Positions 44,096 through 53,601 of a DNA stretch of 64,000 bases are shown piece after piece. The position numbers were made by a program, and so were the translations under genes. The notes beneath the pieces are model-generated. The model was not told the origin of the DNA. It saw nothing but the letters and a program-made list of their open reading frames with translations, and did no database searches. Every line of letters begins with the position of its first letter. Position 1 is the stretch's first letter. Source of the DNA: Macrococcus armenti (GTDB lineage: Bacteria; Bacillota; Bacilli; Staphylococcales; Staphylococcaceae); contig NZ_CP083608.1 in assembly GCF_020097135.1 (NCBI RefSeq), positions 496,001 to 560,000 of the forward strand. Reading direction: 5' to 3'.

Positions 44096-46624
44096 ATGGG
44101 ATTTATTAAGAAGATGTTTGACGGCAATAAAAAAGAAGTAAAATCTTTAAGAAAAGTTGCTGATCAAGTTCAATCATATGAAGCTGAAATGAAAGCTTTA
44201 TCAGATGAAGCATTACAAAATAAAACGAAAGAATATCAAGCGGAACTACAGAAAATAGAAGATTATAAAAAACAAGAAGCATATTTAGATAAAATCCTAC
44301 CTGAAGCATATGCTGTTGTGCGAGAAGCATCACGTCGTGTCCTTGGAATGTTCCCGTTCCCGGTACAGATTATGGGGGGGACTGCGATTCATCGTGGTGA
44401 CATCGCAGAGATGAGAACCGGTGAAGGTAAAACGTTAACTGCGACGATGCCAGTTTATTTAAATGCACTTACAGGGCGCGGTGTTCACGTTGTTACAGTC
44501 AATGAATATTTATCAAGTGTACAAGCTGAAGAAATGGCACACTTATATAATTTTTTAGGATTAACAGTTGGTGTCAATCTAAACAGTTTAACGACTGAGG
44601 AAAAACGTGCTGCATATGCATGTGACATTACATACAGCACAAATAATGAGCTTGGTTTTGACTATTTAAGAGATAACATGGTGACGTATAAAGAAGAGCG
44701 TGTGATGCGTCCGTTGAACTTCGCGATTATCGATGAGGTAGACTCGATTTTAATTGATGAGGCACGTACACCTTTAATTATTTCGGGCCAGGCTGAAAAG
44801 TCAACGAGTATGTATATTCAGGCAAATGTATTCGTAAAAATGCTAAAAGACGAAGTAGATTACAATTACGATGAGAAAACAAAAGGTATTCAGCTTACTG
44901 AAGAAGGAATTGACAAAGCAGAGCGTATGTTTAAAGTCGATAACTTGTATGACGTTAAAAACGTAAACTTAATGCACCATATTAATATAGCCTTAAAAGC
45001 ACACCGTTCAATGTTACGTGATATCGATTACGTCGTAGAAGATGGTGAAATTGTGATCGTTGACCAGTTTACAGGTCGAACGATGGCAGGGCGCCGATTC
45101 TCTGAAGGATTACATCAGGCAATTGAGGCGAAAGAAGCCGTTGAAATTCAAAATGAATCTAAAACGATGGCGTCGATTACATTCCAGAACTTCTTCCGTA
45201 TGTATAATAAATTATCAGGTATGACAGGGACAGCAAAGACAGAGGAAGAAGAATTACTGAACATTTATAATATGGCTGTAACTCAGATTCCTACAAACAG
45301 ACCTGTACAACGTATTGATGGTGCTGACTTAATTTATGCTTCAGAAAAGGGGAAATTCCATGCTGTTGTAGATGAAGTCATCCGTCGTCATAAAGAAGGG
45401 CAACCTGTATTATTAGGTACTGTAGCTGTTGAAACGAGTGAATATATTTCTGAACTCTTAAAGAAAAAAGGGATTCGTCATAACGTATTAAACGCGAAAA
45501 ACCATGAGCGTGAAGCTGAAATTGTTCATAATGCCGGACAAAAAGGTGCAGTGACGATAGCGACAAACATGGCCGGTCGTGGTACCGACATTAAACTAGG
45601 TGAAGGTGTACAGGAAATCGGTGGTTTAGCTGTAATCGGTACAGAACGTCATGAGTCACGCCGTATCGATGATCAGTTACGAGGTCGTGCAGGTCGTCAA
45701 GGTGATCCTGGTTATTCAAGGTTCTACTTATCACTTCAGGATGAACTAATGGTTCGTTTCGGTTCAGAAAGAATGTCAGCAATGATGACGAAACTTGGTA
45801 TGAACGATGATCAGCCAATAGAGTCTAAAATGGTGTCACGTGCTGTTGAATCAGCGCAAAAACGTGTTGAAGGAAATAACTATGATAGCCGTAAACGTAC
45901 ATTAGAATACGATGATGTATTACGTAAACAACGTGAAATTATATATGCCGAGCGAAATGAAATTTTAGAAACTGAAGATTGTTCAGAACAAGTGAAATCT
46001 ATGATTGAACAGTCTGTTCGTCGAGCCGTTGATTATCATTTTACCAGTGAAGAAACAACACATGATTACGAAACATTTAAAAATTATGTTGAAGATATGT
46101 ATTTAACAGAAGGTGCTTTATCAATCGATGAAATTAATCGTCGCGACTCAGAAGAAATCTTTGATATCGTTATGAATAAAGTAAAAGTGCAGTATGCAAA
46201 TCAGCAGGAAGAGCTAGAAGAACAGTTCCATGAATTTGAACGTATGATTATGCTAAGAACTATTGATATGAAGTGGACAGATCATATCGATACGATGGAT
46301 CAATTACGTACAGGAATTCATTTACGAAGTTATGGCCAAATTAACCCTCTACGAGAATATCAGAATGAAGGTTTAACTTTATTTGATCATATGCTCGAAT
46401 CAATTGAAGATGATGTTTCGAAATATATTCTTAAATCAGTAATTGATAAAGGTGATCAAGTTGAACGTGAGCAAGTGGCTCAAGGTGAGGCGATGGTAGC
46501 AAATGATGGTAAAGAGAAAATGAAGAAGCAACCTAAAGTAAAAACTGAGCCTGATATTGGTCGTAACGATCCTTGTCCATGCGGTAGCGGCAAAAAGTAT
46601 AAAAATTGTCACGGAAGAGAGTAG
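44096..46624 (+). CDS. secA: preprotein translocase ATPase SecA
   Basis: An 842-residue motor that drives secreted proteins through SecYEG. Walker [12 protein letters not shown], Walker [24 protein letters not shown], motif GTDIKLGEG and [15 protein letters not shown] are all present, and the C-terminal zinc site [14 protein letters not shown] closes the protein. Standard SecA1 size. The start is the ATG at 44096 after AAAGGAG. Seven bases separate it from prfB, so secA-prfB form one transcript. Confidence 0.98.
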   Translation: MGFIKKMFDGNKKEVKSLRKVADQVQSYEAEMKALSDEALQNKTKEYQAELQKIEDYKKQEAYLDKILPEAYAVVREASRRVLGMFPFPVQIMGGTAIHRGDIAEMRTGEGKTLTATMPVYLNALTGRGVHVVTVNEYLSSVQAEEMAHLYNFLGLTVGVNLNSLTTEEKRAAYACDITYSTNNELGFDYLRDNMVTYKEERVMRPLNFAIIDEVDSILIDEARTPLIISGQAEKSTSMYIQANVFVKMLKDEVDYNYDEKTKGIQLTEEGIDKAERMFKVDNLYDVKNVNLMHHINIALKAHRSMLRDIDYVVEDGEIVIVDQFTGRTMAGRRFSEGLHQAIEAKEAVEIQNESKTMASITFQNFFRMYNKLSGMTGTAKTEEEELLNIYNMAVTQIPTNRPVQRIDGADLIYASEKGKFHAVVDEVIRRHKEGQPVLLGTVAVETSEYISELLKKKGIRHNVLNAKNHEREAEIVHNAGQKGAVTIATNMAGRGTDIKLGEGVQEIGGLAVIGTERHESRRIDDQLRGRAGRQGDPGYSRFYLSLQDELMVRFGSERMSAMMTKLGMNDDQPIESKMVSRAVESAQKRVEGNNYDSRKRTLEYDDVLRKQREIIYAERNEILETEDCSEQVKSMIEQSVRRAVDYHFTSEETTHDYETFKNYVEDMYLTEGALSIDEINRRDSEEIFDIVMNKVKVQYANQQEELEEQFHEFERMIMLRTIDMKWTDHIDTMDQLRTGIHLRSYGQINPLREYQNEGLTLFDHMLESIEDDVSKYILKSVIDKGDQVEREQVAQGEAMVANDGKEKMKKQPKVKTEPDIGRNDPCPCGSGKKYKNCHGRE

Positions 46625-46630
46625 ATTAGT

Positions 46631-47732
46631 TTGGAACAATTTGAAATTAAAAATAATATAGAATCATTAACCGATAAAATAAACAGTTTCAGGGGGTCTC
46701 TTTGACTTAGATGATAAAGAGACGAACATTCAGGAATATGAAGAAATGATGGCAGATCCTGATTTTTGGAATGATGGTGAAAAAGCGCAGGATATCATCA
46801 ATAAGAATAATGCGCTGAAGTCTGTCGTTCAAGATTTCAAATTACTCGAAGAAACGCTTGAAAATTGTGAAGTATTATTTGAAATGTATAAAGAAGAACA
46901 AGACGCTGACACGCATGAAGAATTAGTTAATCAGTTGAACACGTTATCCTCATCAGTAAATGACTTTGAACTTAAAATGTTATTAAGCGGGGAATTTGAT
47001 GCGAATAATGCCATTTTAGAATTACATCCCGGTGCAGGCGGTACTGAGTCACAGGATTGGGGAGAAATGCTTCTTAGAATGTATCAGCGTTTTGCAGATA
47101 AGAAAGGGTTCAAAGTAGAAACGTTAGATTATTTACCGGGAGATGAAGCGGGTATTAAAAGTGTTACGCTTCTCATTAAAGGATATAATGCATATGGCTA
47201 CTTAAAAGCAGAAAAGGGCGTGCACCGTCTCGTTAGAATTTCACCGTTCGATTCTTCAGGTCGACGTCATACTTCTTTTGTATCATGTGATGTTACACCG
47301 GAGTTTGATAACGATAATATTGAAATTGAAGTTAATAATGAAGATATTAAAGTAGATACGTACCGTGCAAGTGGTGCTGGTGGTCAGCACGTTAACACGA
47401 CGGATTCGGCTGTTCGTATAACCCACCAGCCGACTGGTATTGTGGTGACATGTCAGAATGAACGTTCTCAAATTAAAAATAGAGAACAGGCAATGAAGAT
47501 GTTAAAAGCTAAACTCTACCAAAGAAAAATAGAGGAACAGGAAGCTGAACTTGCAGCAATTCGCGGTGAACAGAAAGAAATCGGTTGGGGTAGCCAGATT
47601 CGTTCGTATGTTTTTCATCCATATTCGATGGTCAAAGATCATCGTACTAATGCTGAAACGGGCAATACAGGCGCTGTAATGGATGGAGATTTAGATTTAT
47701 TTATCGATGCATATTTAAAAAGTCAGCTTTAA
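46631..47732 (+). CDS. prfB: peptide chain release factor 2, with +1 programmed frameshift
   Basis: RF2 recognises UGA and UAA stops. It begins with TTG at 46631 and reads 24 codons to an in-frame TGA at 46703; a +1 shift on CTT-T continues in the frame that runs to 47732, so the coding region joins 46631-46702 and 46704-47732 (about 366 residues). The peptide around the join, [14 protein letters not shown], matches the family. The stop-recognition tripeptide SPF and the catalytic GGQ (GAGGQHVN) are present. Low RF2 lets the shift occur, giving autoregulation. Co-transcribed with secA. Confidence 0.96.
46691..46706 (+). promoter_or_regulatory. RF2 programmed +1 frameshift site
   Basis: AGGGGGTCTCTTTGAC contains an internal Shine-Dalgarno-like AGGGGG, three bases before the slippery CTT, the in-frame TGA and the following C that weakens termination: the classical prfB recoding site. 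Confidence 0.97.
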
Positions 47733-47804
47733 TATGATGTTAATTTCCTTTTGTATACATAATGATATATAATGGAAATAACGAATAATTAGGGGGGCTT
47801 AATA

Positions 47805-48116
47805 ATGAAAAAGTTATATGCAGGTGTCGTAGCGTTATCAGTATTAGGGCTAACAGCATGCGGTGGAAATGAACCAGAAAAAAAGACAACATCATCAGAT
47901 CCTGGTGCAGAAATTTATGCGAATAATTCATGTGTAGGATGTCATGGTAGAGATTTAGAAGGTGCAAGTGGACCGAACCTACAGAAAGTAGGTAGCAAAT
48001 TATCAGAGAAAGAAATCCATGACATTATTATTAATGGAAAAGGTAGTATGCCGGGTAAAGTAGTAGACGGTGAAGATGCTGACAAAGTTGCAAAGTATTT
48101 AGCGAAACAAAAATAA
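47805..48116 (+). CDS. cccB: membrane-anchored cytochrome c-551 type lipoprotein
   Basis: 103 residues: a signal peptide ending in the lipobox LTAC, a short linker, and a small cytochrome c domain with one heme motif CVGCH and the axial methionine in GKGSMPGKV. It resembles Bacillus CccB, an outer-face electron carrier of the respiratory chain. AGGGGGG precedes the ATG. Placed after prfB as in S. aureus, with its own terminator. Confidence 0.93.
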   Translation: MKKLYAGVVALSVLGLTACGGNEPEKKTTSSDPGAEIYANNSCVGCHGRDLEGASGPNLQKVGSKLSEKEIHDIIINGKGSMPGKVVDGEDADKVAKYLAKQK

Positions 48117-48123
48117 TATTAAT

Positions 48124-48157
48124 AAACGCAATACGGTATATTCCGTATTGCGTTTTT
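48124..48157 (+). terminator. terminator after the cytochrome c gene
   Basis: AAACGCAATACGG and CCGTATTGCGTTT form a 13-bp stem with a 6-base loop, then a T run. Confidence 0.9.
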
Positions 48158-48248
48158 ATTTAATAATAACAATTTTGTAATAGTTACAATAGGACAGTTA
48201 GCGAAATTTCTGAAACATTACATACTGTGTTAGCCGGGTAACGATTAT

Positions 48249-48265
48249 ATTACAATAACATTACA
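48249..48265 (+). promoter_or_regulatory. candidate WalR box upstream of LysM/NlpC-P60 hydrolase gene
   Basis: ATTACA-ATAAC-ATTACA is, on the reverse strand, an exact TGTWAH-N5-TGTWAH WalR motif. It lies 122 bases before the ATG; a possible TTAAAT ... TATATT promoter is between them. Confidence 0.7.
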
Positions 48266-48386
48266 ATGCTTAAATCGTGATTTTATTATGGTATATTAAC
48301 TCCTGTAGAAAAATTCTAAATAAAAACTTAGTTGATTAAATAATAATTAACATGAATAAGATAAAACTCAGGAGGCAACACATATA

Positions 48387-49349
48387 ATGAAAAAAGCATT
48401 AGTAACAGTAGCAGGAATCACAGCGATTACAGGAGTAGCATCACAAGCATTTGCAAGTGAATACAACGTTAAATCTGGTGATTCATTATGGGCGATTGCA
48501 CAAGAGAATGGTACAAGTGTTGATGCACTTAAAGCATTAAACAACTTAGACGGCGATCTTATTTTAGTTGGTCAAAAATTAAAAGTAGAAGATACTAAAA
48601 CATATACAGTTAAAAAAGGTGACACTTTAAAATCAATCGCTTCACAATTTGATTTAACAGTTGAAGATTTAATGAACTGGAACAACTTAACTTCAGATAT
48701 CATTGAAGTAGGAACAGAGTTAAAACTTACAGCACCTGAATCAAATGGTGAAGTTAAAGCTGAAACTTCAGATGTTCAAACAGTAACTCAAACAGCAGCA
48801 CAAGTTGAAGCACCTGTTGCAGCATCAGAGCCTACACAAACTTATGAAGCACCAACACAGCAATCATATACACAATCATACGAAGCACCGGCTCAACAAT
48901 CTTATCAAGCACCAGCACAACAATCTTACCAAGCGCCAGCACAACAATCATACAAAGCGCCAGCACAACAATCATACAAAGCGCCAGCGCGTTCTTACAA
49001 CACACCTGTTAACGGTAACATTGCTCAAATCGCAAACAGTGTAGCAGCTGGAAAATCATACGTATATGGTGCAAACTCTGCTTCTGCAGTAGATTGTTCA
49101 GCATTCGCACAACAAGTATTAGCAGCACAAGGAAAATCAATTCCACGTACAACATATGCTCAAATGGCAGCAGGTACACGTGTATCAACACCACAAGCTG
49201 GAGATTTAGTATACTTCAATGGTGGTAGCCACGTAGGTGTATACATTGGTAATGGTCAAATGGTTGACGCTCTAAACCCATCTGAAGGTATTGGTCAACG
49301 CTCAGTAAGTTACGTAAACGGTTCAGTTGACGGATATTACCGTTTCTAA
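48387..49349 (+). CDS. secreted peptidoglycan hydrolase, two LysM domains plus NlpC/P60
   Basis: 320 residues: signal peptide (cut after QAFA, about 24), two LysM wall-binding repeats (about 25-68 and 72-115), a low-complexity region with eight-residue QQSYxAPA repeats (about 163-202) and a C-terminal NlpC/P60 (C40) endopeptidase with Cys237 (DCSAF) and His282 (SHVGVYIG). It probably cuts stem peptides during cell separation. AGGAGG precedes the ATG. A WalR-like box upstream fits control by the essential wall-stress regulator. 24-bp DNA repeats could change the linker length. Confidence 0.92.
   Translation: MKKALVTVAGITAITGVASQAFASEYNVKSGDSLWAIAQENGTSVDALKALNNLDGDLILVGQKLKVEDTKTYTVKKGDTLKSIASQFDLTVEDLMNWNNLTSDIIEVGTELKLTAPESNGEVKAETSDVQTVTQTAAQVEAPVAASEPTQTYEAPTQQSYTQSYEAPAQQSYQAPAQQSYQAPAQQSYKAPAQQSYKAPARSYNTPVNGNIAQIANSVAAGKSYVYGANSASAVDCSAFAQQVLAAQGKSIPRTTYAQMAAGTRVSTPQAGDLVYFNGGSHVGVYIGNGQMVDALNPSEGIGQRSVSYVNGSVDGYYRF
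48873..48989 (+). repeat. 24-bp tandem repeats in the hydrolase linker
   Basis: Nearly five consecutive 24-bp units encoding QQSY(E/Q/K)APA. The third and fourth linkers are almost identical in DNA, pointing to recent expansion; slippage or recombination would change the linker in eight-residue steps without breaking the frame. Confidence 0.9.
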
Positions 49350-49356
49350 TAATATT

Positions 49357-49399
49357 AAATAAATCCCATGGAATGATATTCATCCCATGGGATTTATTT
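49357..49399 (+). terminator. terminator after the LysM hydrolase gene
   Basis: AAATAAATCCCATGG and CCATGGGATTTATTT pair perfectly over 15 bp around a 13-base loop. Confidence 0.85.
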
Positions 49400-49487
49400 A
49401 TATTAAAAAAGAAAAATTAAATTAATACATAATAATGCAATAATTACGTAATATTGTGAACTAGTATTTTATTAATATTAACGGTTT

Positions 49488-49504
49488 ATTACATGTAAGT
49501 TACA
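49488..49504 (+). promoter_or_regulatory. candidate WalR box upstream of CHAP-domain gene
   Basis: ATTACA-TGTAA-GTTACA fits the reverse of TGTWAH-N5-TGTWAH exactly. It lies 65 bases before the ATG. Confidence 0.7.
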
Positions 49505-49568
49505 TTGAATATTTGTGCGTCATTGTATGGTACTATCAGTTTAGTTAATATAAGTGGAGGCGCAACAA

Positions 49569-50012
49569 ATGAAAAAAGTACTATTATCAATCATTGCTGT
49601 TTTTATGTTACTTTCAGCTGGAGAGCACGTAAATTCAAATGTACCGGTAGCAGAAGCTGCGTACTACAATCCAATTAAAAAAGCAGGCTACAATTATTAT
49701 TATAGAGGTAGCTGTGTATATTACGCATTCAATAGACGTGCGCAATTAAAACGTCCTGTTTCAAATGCATGGGGAAGTGCGAAATATTGGCCGAACAATG
49801 CGAGACGTATGGGCTATAAAGTAAGTCGTACACCTGTTAAAGGATCAGTTTTAATTTCACAATTAGGTTATCATGGACATGCTGCAGTAGTAGAACGCAT
49901 CAATAGAAATGGAAGCATTCTCGTTTCAGAAATGAATTATCCACGTTCAGGTGTAAAGACATACCGCACAATTTCTAAATCACAACGTGGACAATATCAA
50001 TATATATATTAA
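49569..50012 (+). CDS. secreted CHAP-domain protein (SsaA-like)
   Basis: 147 residues: signal peptide (about 1-31, cut near AEAA-YY) and a compact CHAP amidase/endopeptidase domain with Cys49 in GSCVYYAFNRR, His104 in YHGHAAVVE and Glu121 in VSEMNYP. Such small CHAP proteins cut peptidoglycan cross-bridges and are typical of the WalKR regulon in staphylococci. The start is the ATG at 49569 after GGAGG. Own transcript between two terminators. Confidence 0.92.
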   Translation: MKKVLLSIIAVFMLLSAGEHVNSNVPVAEAAYYNPIKKAGYNYYYRGSCVYYAFNRRAQLKRPVSNAWGSAKYWPNNARRMGYKVSRTPVKGSVLISQLGYHGHAAVVERINRNGSILVSEMNYPRSGVKTYRTISKSQRGQYQYIY

Positions 50013-50021
50013 TATTCATAT

Positions 50022-50058
50022 AAACCTTACACACATTACGTGATGTAAGGTTTTTTTG
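50022..50058 (+). terminator. terminator after the CHAP gene
   Basis: AAACCTTACA and TGTAAGGTTT pair over 10 bp, followed by T7 when the last stem T are counted. Confidence 0.85.
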
Positions 50059-50081
50059 TTATAATGACGTTGAGGTGGAAT

Positions 50082-50627
50082 ATGAGAAAATTAATTACAA
50101 TACTATTGTCGTTACTCTTTATATCTTTAGCAGTATACTCAATCTATACAGTTATTCAGTTTAACCAATCAAAAAACCAAATCTCAAATAAGAATATAGT
50201 TTCACATGAACATCCTGTGAATGGTAAAAACATCGGGGATATTTCAGTAACGGATTTTAATAATCATACATATAAGTTGAAAGAAACGTTAAAGCATGAT
50301 ATTAATATTATCAATATGTGGGCGTCATGGTGTGAACCTTGTAATAAGGAAATGCCGGAACTTATTCACTATGATCAGCAAAAACCGAATCATGTTGGTC
50401 TTATCGGATTGAATGTGCAGGATAAACCGGATAAGCGTGATGCATTTATTAAAAAGTACGGTCCGGATTATCCAATGTACAGTTTATCTGAAGAAATTAC
50501 GAAACAATATAAGTTTACATATGTTCCAACGACACTGTTTGTAGATAAAGAGGGTAAAGTTTTAAAGACGTATATCGGAGAGTTAAATCAGTCACAAATA
50601 GAGAATATAATTCAGCAAATCGATTAG
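50082..50627 (+). CDS. TlpA/ResA-like membrane-anchored thioredoxin
   Basis: 181 residues: an N-terminal signal anchor (about 5-25) and an extracytoplasmic thioredoxin domain with the active site WASWCEPCNKEMPEL and the cis-proline FTYVPTTLF. ResA-type proteins reduce disulfides outside the membrane, often in apocytochrome c before heme attachment; a c-type cytochrome gene is 2 kb upstream, which fits. The ATG at 50082 follows GAGGTGG. Probably the first gene of an operon with the HD nucleotidase (10 bases apart) and the CsbA-like gene. Confidence 0.9.
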   Translation: MRKLITILLSLLFISLAVYSIYTVIQFNQSKNQISNKNIVSHEHPVNGKNIGDISVTDFNNHTYKLKETLKHDINIINMWASWCEPCNKEMPELIHYDQQKPNHVGLIGLNVQDKPDKRDAFIKKYGPDYPMYSLSEEITKQYKFTYVPTTLFVDKEGKVLKTYIGELNQSQIENIIQQID

Positions 50628-50637
50628 GAGTGATGAA

Positions 50638-51282
50638 ATGGGTGTTCATCAATATTTTAAAAGTTTATCAGATCTGGAAAAGTTAATACGCTGTCCCGGT
50701 AAGTTTAAATATCAGGAACATAATGTTGCGGCACACTCATTCAAAGTCACTAAAATTGCGCAGTATTTAGCGACTGTAGAAGAATATAATGGTACACAAA
50801 TAAATTGGAAAAGTGTTTATGAGAAAGCACTGAACCATGATTATCCTGAAATCTTTACAGGTGATATTAAAACGCCTGTGAAGTATGCATCTAAAGAATT
50901 AAAAAGGCTGTTCAGTGAAGTTGAAGAAGAAATGATTGGTAAGTTTATCGATAGTGAATTTCCTGAACAATACCGTAAGATATATCATGAACGTCTGAAA
51001 GAGGGTAAAGATGATACGATAGAAGGGCAAATTCTTGCAGTAGCAGATAAGATTGATTTACTTTATGAATCGTTCGGTGAAATACAAAAACGTAATCCAG
51101 AACCGTTATTTTTTGAAATATATGATAAGAGTTTGCGTACAATTATTCAGTTCAGTCATTTACATTGCGTTCAGGACTTTCTGAACAATATTTTACCTGA
51201 TATGTTACAGGAGAAATTTATTCCGAGATCAGAACTACGCGAGATTACGATGGCAATTCTGCAGCAAAAGGAAAATGAATGA
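50638..51282 (+). CDS. HD-domain 5'-deoxynucleotidase (YfbR-like)
   Basis: A 214-residue metal-dependent phosphohydrolase. Metal ligands His33 (QEHNVAAHSF), His67-Asp68 (LNHDYPEIFTGD) and an Asp in VADKIDLLYE are seen; HDYPEIFTGDIKTPVKY closely follows the E. coli YfbR motif HD.SEVLTGDLPTPVKY. YfbR dephosphorylates deoxynucleoside monophosphates. AGGAG precedes the ATG, 10 bases after the ResA-like gene, and its stop overlaps the next gene's start. Confidence 0.9.
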   Translation: MGVHQYFKSLSDLEKLIRCPGKFKYQEHNVAAHSFKVTKIAQYLATVEEYNGTQINWKSVYEKALNHDYPEIFTGDIKTPVKYASKELKRLFSEVEEEMIGKFIDSEFPEQYRKIYHERLKEGKDDTIEGQILAVADKIDLLYESFGEIQKRNPEPLFFEIYDKSLRTIIQFSHLHCVQDFLNNILPDMLQEKFIPRSELREITMAILQQKENE

Positions 51283-51515
51283 TGGCGGTATGGTATATTC
51301 TTGCAAGCTTGTTACCTGCGCTAATGGTCGTTTGTTTCAGCATGATTGTGCGCAGTAAATACATGGGGTTATTTCTATCTGTAATTGTCATTGGTGTATC
51401 TGTATATGAAGGATTTTTTCATTCGCAGATGATCGTCTTTCTCGATACATTAAGTTTAATTGTAGGTTATTTGTTTGTTGAGATGTATCAACTTGATAAA
51501 GAAAATCAAATATAA
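51279..51515 (+). CDS. CsbA/DUF2198 family small membrane protein
   Basis: 78 residues with two to three hydrophobic helices; it resembles Bacillus CsbA, which likewise lies directly before uvrB-uvrA. CsbA is a SigB-controlled membrane protein of unknown function. Translation is coupled to the HD gene (AATGATGG overlap; two adjacent ATGs are possible starts). A terminator separates it from uvrB. Confidence 0.75.
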   Translation: MMAVWYILASLLPALMVVCFSMIVRSKYMGLFLSVIVIGVSVYEGFFHSQMIVFLDTLSLIVGYLFVEMYQLDKENQI

Positions 51516-51522
51516 CGATAAT

Positions 51523-51551
51523 AAGAAAACGATTTTTCGTTTTCTTTTTTA
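51523..51551 (+). terminator. terminator between csbA-like gene and uvrB
   Basis: AAGAAAACG and CGTTTTCTT form a 9-bp stem with a 6-base loop, then TTTT. Confidence 0.8.
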
Positions 51552-51555
51552 TTTA

Positions 51556-51569
51556 CGAACAAATGTTTG
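51556..51569 (+). promoter_or_regulatory. LexA (SOS) box of uvrBA
   Basis: CGAACAAATGTTTG differs at one base from the Gram-positive LexA pattern CGAACNNNNGTTCG. It overlaps the -35 of the uvrB promoter. Confidence 0.8.
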
Positions 51570-51596
51570 TACCTTGTTCATTAAATTTGGTAAAAT
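51567..51596 (+). promoter_or_regulatory. SigA-type promoter of uvrBA
   Basis: TTGTAC, 18 bases, TAAAAT; the -35 starts inside the LexA box, so LexA would exclude polymerase. Confidence 0.55.
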
Positions 51597-51620
51597 GTAA
51601 ATCGATAAGGAGGGGCTTAA

Positions 51621-53597
51621 ATGGAACATCATGAGTTTAAGATTCATTCAGATTATAAACCTGCAGGTGATCAACCTGAGGCGATAGATAAGATTGTTAA
51701 AGGAATTAAAGATGGAAAGCGTCATCAGACGTTACTCGGTGCAACAGGTACAGGGAAAACGTTTACGATGAGCAACGTTATAGAGCGAGTAGGGAAACCG
51801 ACGTTAATAATGGCGCATAACAAAACTTTAGCAGGCCAGCTCTATAGTGAGTTTAAGGAATTTTTTCCTGATAATAGAGTTGAATACTTTGTAAGTTACT
51901 ATGATTATTACCAACCAGAAGCTTATGTCCCTTCGACAGATACGTTTATTGAGAAAGATGCGTCCATTAATGACGAAATTGACAAGTTGCGACATTCTGC
52001 AACGAGCGCTCTATTTGAGCGTGACGATGTCATTATCATATCAAGCGTAAGCTGTATTTATGGTTTAGGTAATCCGGAAGAGTACCGCGATTTAGTTGTC
52101 AGCGTGCGTGTCGGAATGGAAATGGAACGCAATCAACTGTTAAGGAAGCTTGTAGATGTTCAGTATACACGTAACGATATCGATTTTCGTCGTGGTACAT
52201 TTCGTGTACGAGGAGACGTTGTAGAGATTTTCCCTGCATCACGTGATGAACAATGTATACGTGTTGAGTTTTTCGGTGATGAAATTGAACGTATTAGAGA
52301 GATTAATTATTTAACAGGTGAAGTGCTAAAGGAAAGAGAACATTTTGCAATTTTCCCGGCAAGTCACTTCGTTACGCGAGAAGAGAAGATGAAGCTTGCG
52401 ATAGAACGTATTGAAAAGGAGCTTGAAGAACAGCTAAAGAAGTTTCGTGACGAAGGGAAACTGTTAGAGGCACAGCGCCTTGAACAACGTACAAATTATG
52501 ATCTTGAAATGATGCGGGAAATGGGCTTTTGCTCAGGTATTGAGAACTATTCACTGCATTTAACATTACGTCCAAGAGGATCAACGCCGTACACTTTACT
52601 TGATTATTTTGGTGATGACTGGTTGATTATGATGGATGAGTCACATGTTACAGTACCGCAAGTTCGTGGTATGTATAATGGTGACCAGGCGAGAAAGAAC
52701 GTGCTTGTTGAACATGGTTTCAGATTGCCGAGTGCACTGGACAACAGACCACTTAAATTTGAAGAGTTTGAACAGAAAGGACATCAATTCTTATACGTTT
52801 CAGCAACACCTGGACCATATGAAATTGAACATACAGATGAGATGGTCGAACAAATTATCCGACCTACCGGTTTGCTGGATCCAATTATTGAAATTCGCCC
52901 GACAGAGCATCAAATAGATGATCTTATGGAAGAAATACGTCTTCGTGTTGAAAAGAATGAACGTGTTCTCATCACAACACTTACGAAAAAAATGAGTGAA
53001 GATTTAACAACGTATCTGAAAGAAGCGGGTGTTAAAGTTAATTATCTTCATTCAGAGATTAAGACGTTAGAACGTATAGAGATTATACGTGACTTAAGAC
53101 TCGGTGTATTTGATGTACTTGTTGGTATTAACTTGTTAAGAGAAGGGCTCGACATACCTGAAGTATCACTCGTTGCAATACTTGACGCTGATAAGGAAGG
53201 ATTTTTACGTAGTCAGCGTTCACTTATTCAGACAATCGGACGTGCAGCACGTAATGAAGAAGGGCGCGTCATTATGTATGCAGATAAGATTACAGACTCT
53301 ATGCAGTTTGCAATTGATGAAACGTCACGTCGTCGCTCTATTCAGGAGGCATACAATAAAGAACATGGCATTACGCCGAAAACAATCAATAAGAAGATTC
53401 GAGATGTAATCAGTGCAACTGTAGAAGTAGAAGACACAGCACCGATAGACAAACCGAAGAAGAAGTTAACGAAGAAAGAACGTATACGCATGATTGAACA
53501 AATTGAGCACGAAATGAAAGAAGCAGCGAAAGCGTTAGACTTCGAACGTGCGACAGAACTCAGAGATGCACTCTTTGAGTTAAAGGCAGAAGGGTGA
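51621..53597 (+). CDS. uvrB: excinuclease ABC subunit B UvrB
   Basis: A 658-residue damage-verification helicase of nucleotide excision repair. Walker [11 protein letters not shown] (about 39-48), the beta-hairpin [21 protein letters not shown], the helicase motif [30 protein letters not shown] and QTIGRAARN are present, and a C-terminal UVR coiled coil (about 620-655) binds UvrC. GGAGG precedes the ATG at 51621. First gene of uvrB-uvrA, with a LexA box upstream. Confidence 0.98.
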   Translation: MEHHEFKIHSDYKPAGDQPEAIDKIVKGIKDGKRHQTLLGATGTGKTFTMSNVIERVGKPTLIMAHNKTLAGQLYSEFKEFFPDNRVEYFVSYYDYYQPEAYVPSTDTFIEKDASINDEIDKLRHSATSALFERDDVIIISSVSCIYGLGNPEEYRDLVVSVRVGMEMERNQLLRKLVDVQYTRNDIDFRRGTFRVRGDVVEIFPASRDEQCIRVEFFGDEIERIREINYLTGEVLKEREHFAIFPASHFVTREEKMKLAIERIEKELEEQLKKFRDEGKLLEAQRLEQRTNYDLEMMREMGFCSGIENYSLHLTLRPRGSTPYTLLDYFGDDWLIMMDESHVTVPQVRGMYNGDQARKNVLVEHGFRLPSALDNRPLKFEEFEQKGHQFLYVSATPGPYEIEHTDEMVEQIIRPTGLLDPIIEIRPTEHQIDDLMEEIRLRVEKNERVLITTLTKKMSEDLTTYLKEAGVKVNYLHSEIKTLERIEIIRDLRLGVFDVLVGINLLREGLDIPEVSLVAILDADKEGFLRSQRSLIQTIGRAARNEEGRVIMYADKITDSMQFAIDETSRRRSIQEAYNKEHGITPKTINKKIRDVISATVEVEDTAPIDKPKKKLTKKERIRMIEQIEHEMKEAAKALDFERATELRDALFELKAEG

Positions 53598-53601
53598 GTA
53601 C

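Noticed and set aside
46746-47732. prfB starting at the ATG at 46746
   Set aside because: This would lose the N-terminal part and ignore the clear TTG leader and frameshift site.
48166-48248. GC-containing stretch upstream of the LysM hydrolase (GTTAGCCGGGTAAC) as a possible c-di-AMP riboswitch
   Set aside because: Such riboswitches are found before hydrolase genes, but the conserved ydaO motifs and length are not present.
48805-49044. Plus-strand frame rich in His/Asn/Gln inside the LysM hydrolase gene
   Set aside because: It is the out-of-frame reading of the 24-bp repeat, not a separate gene.
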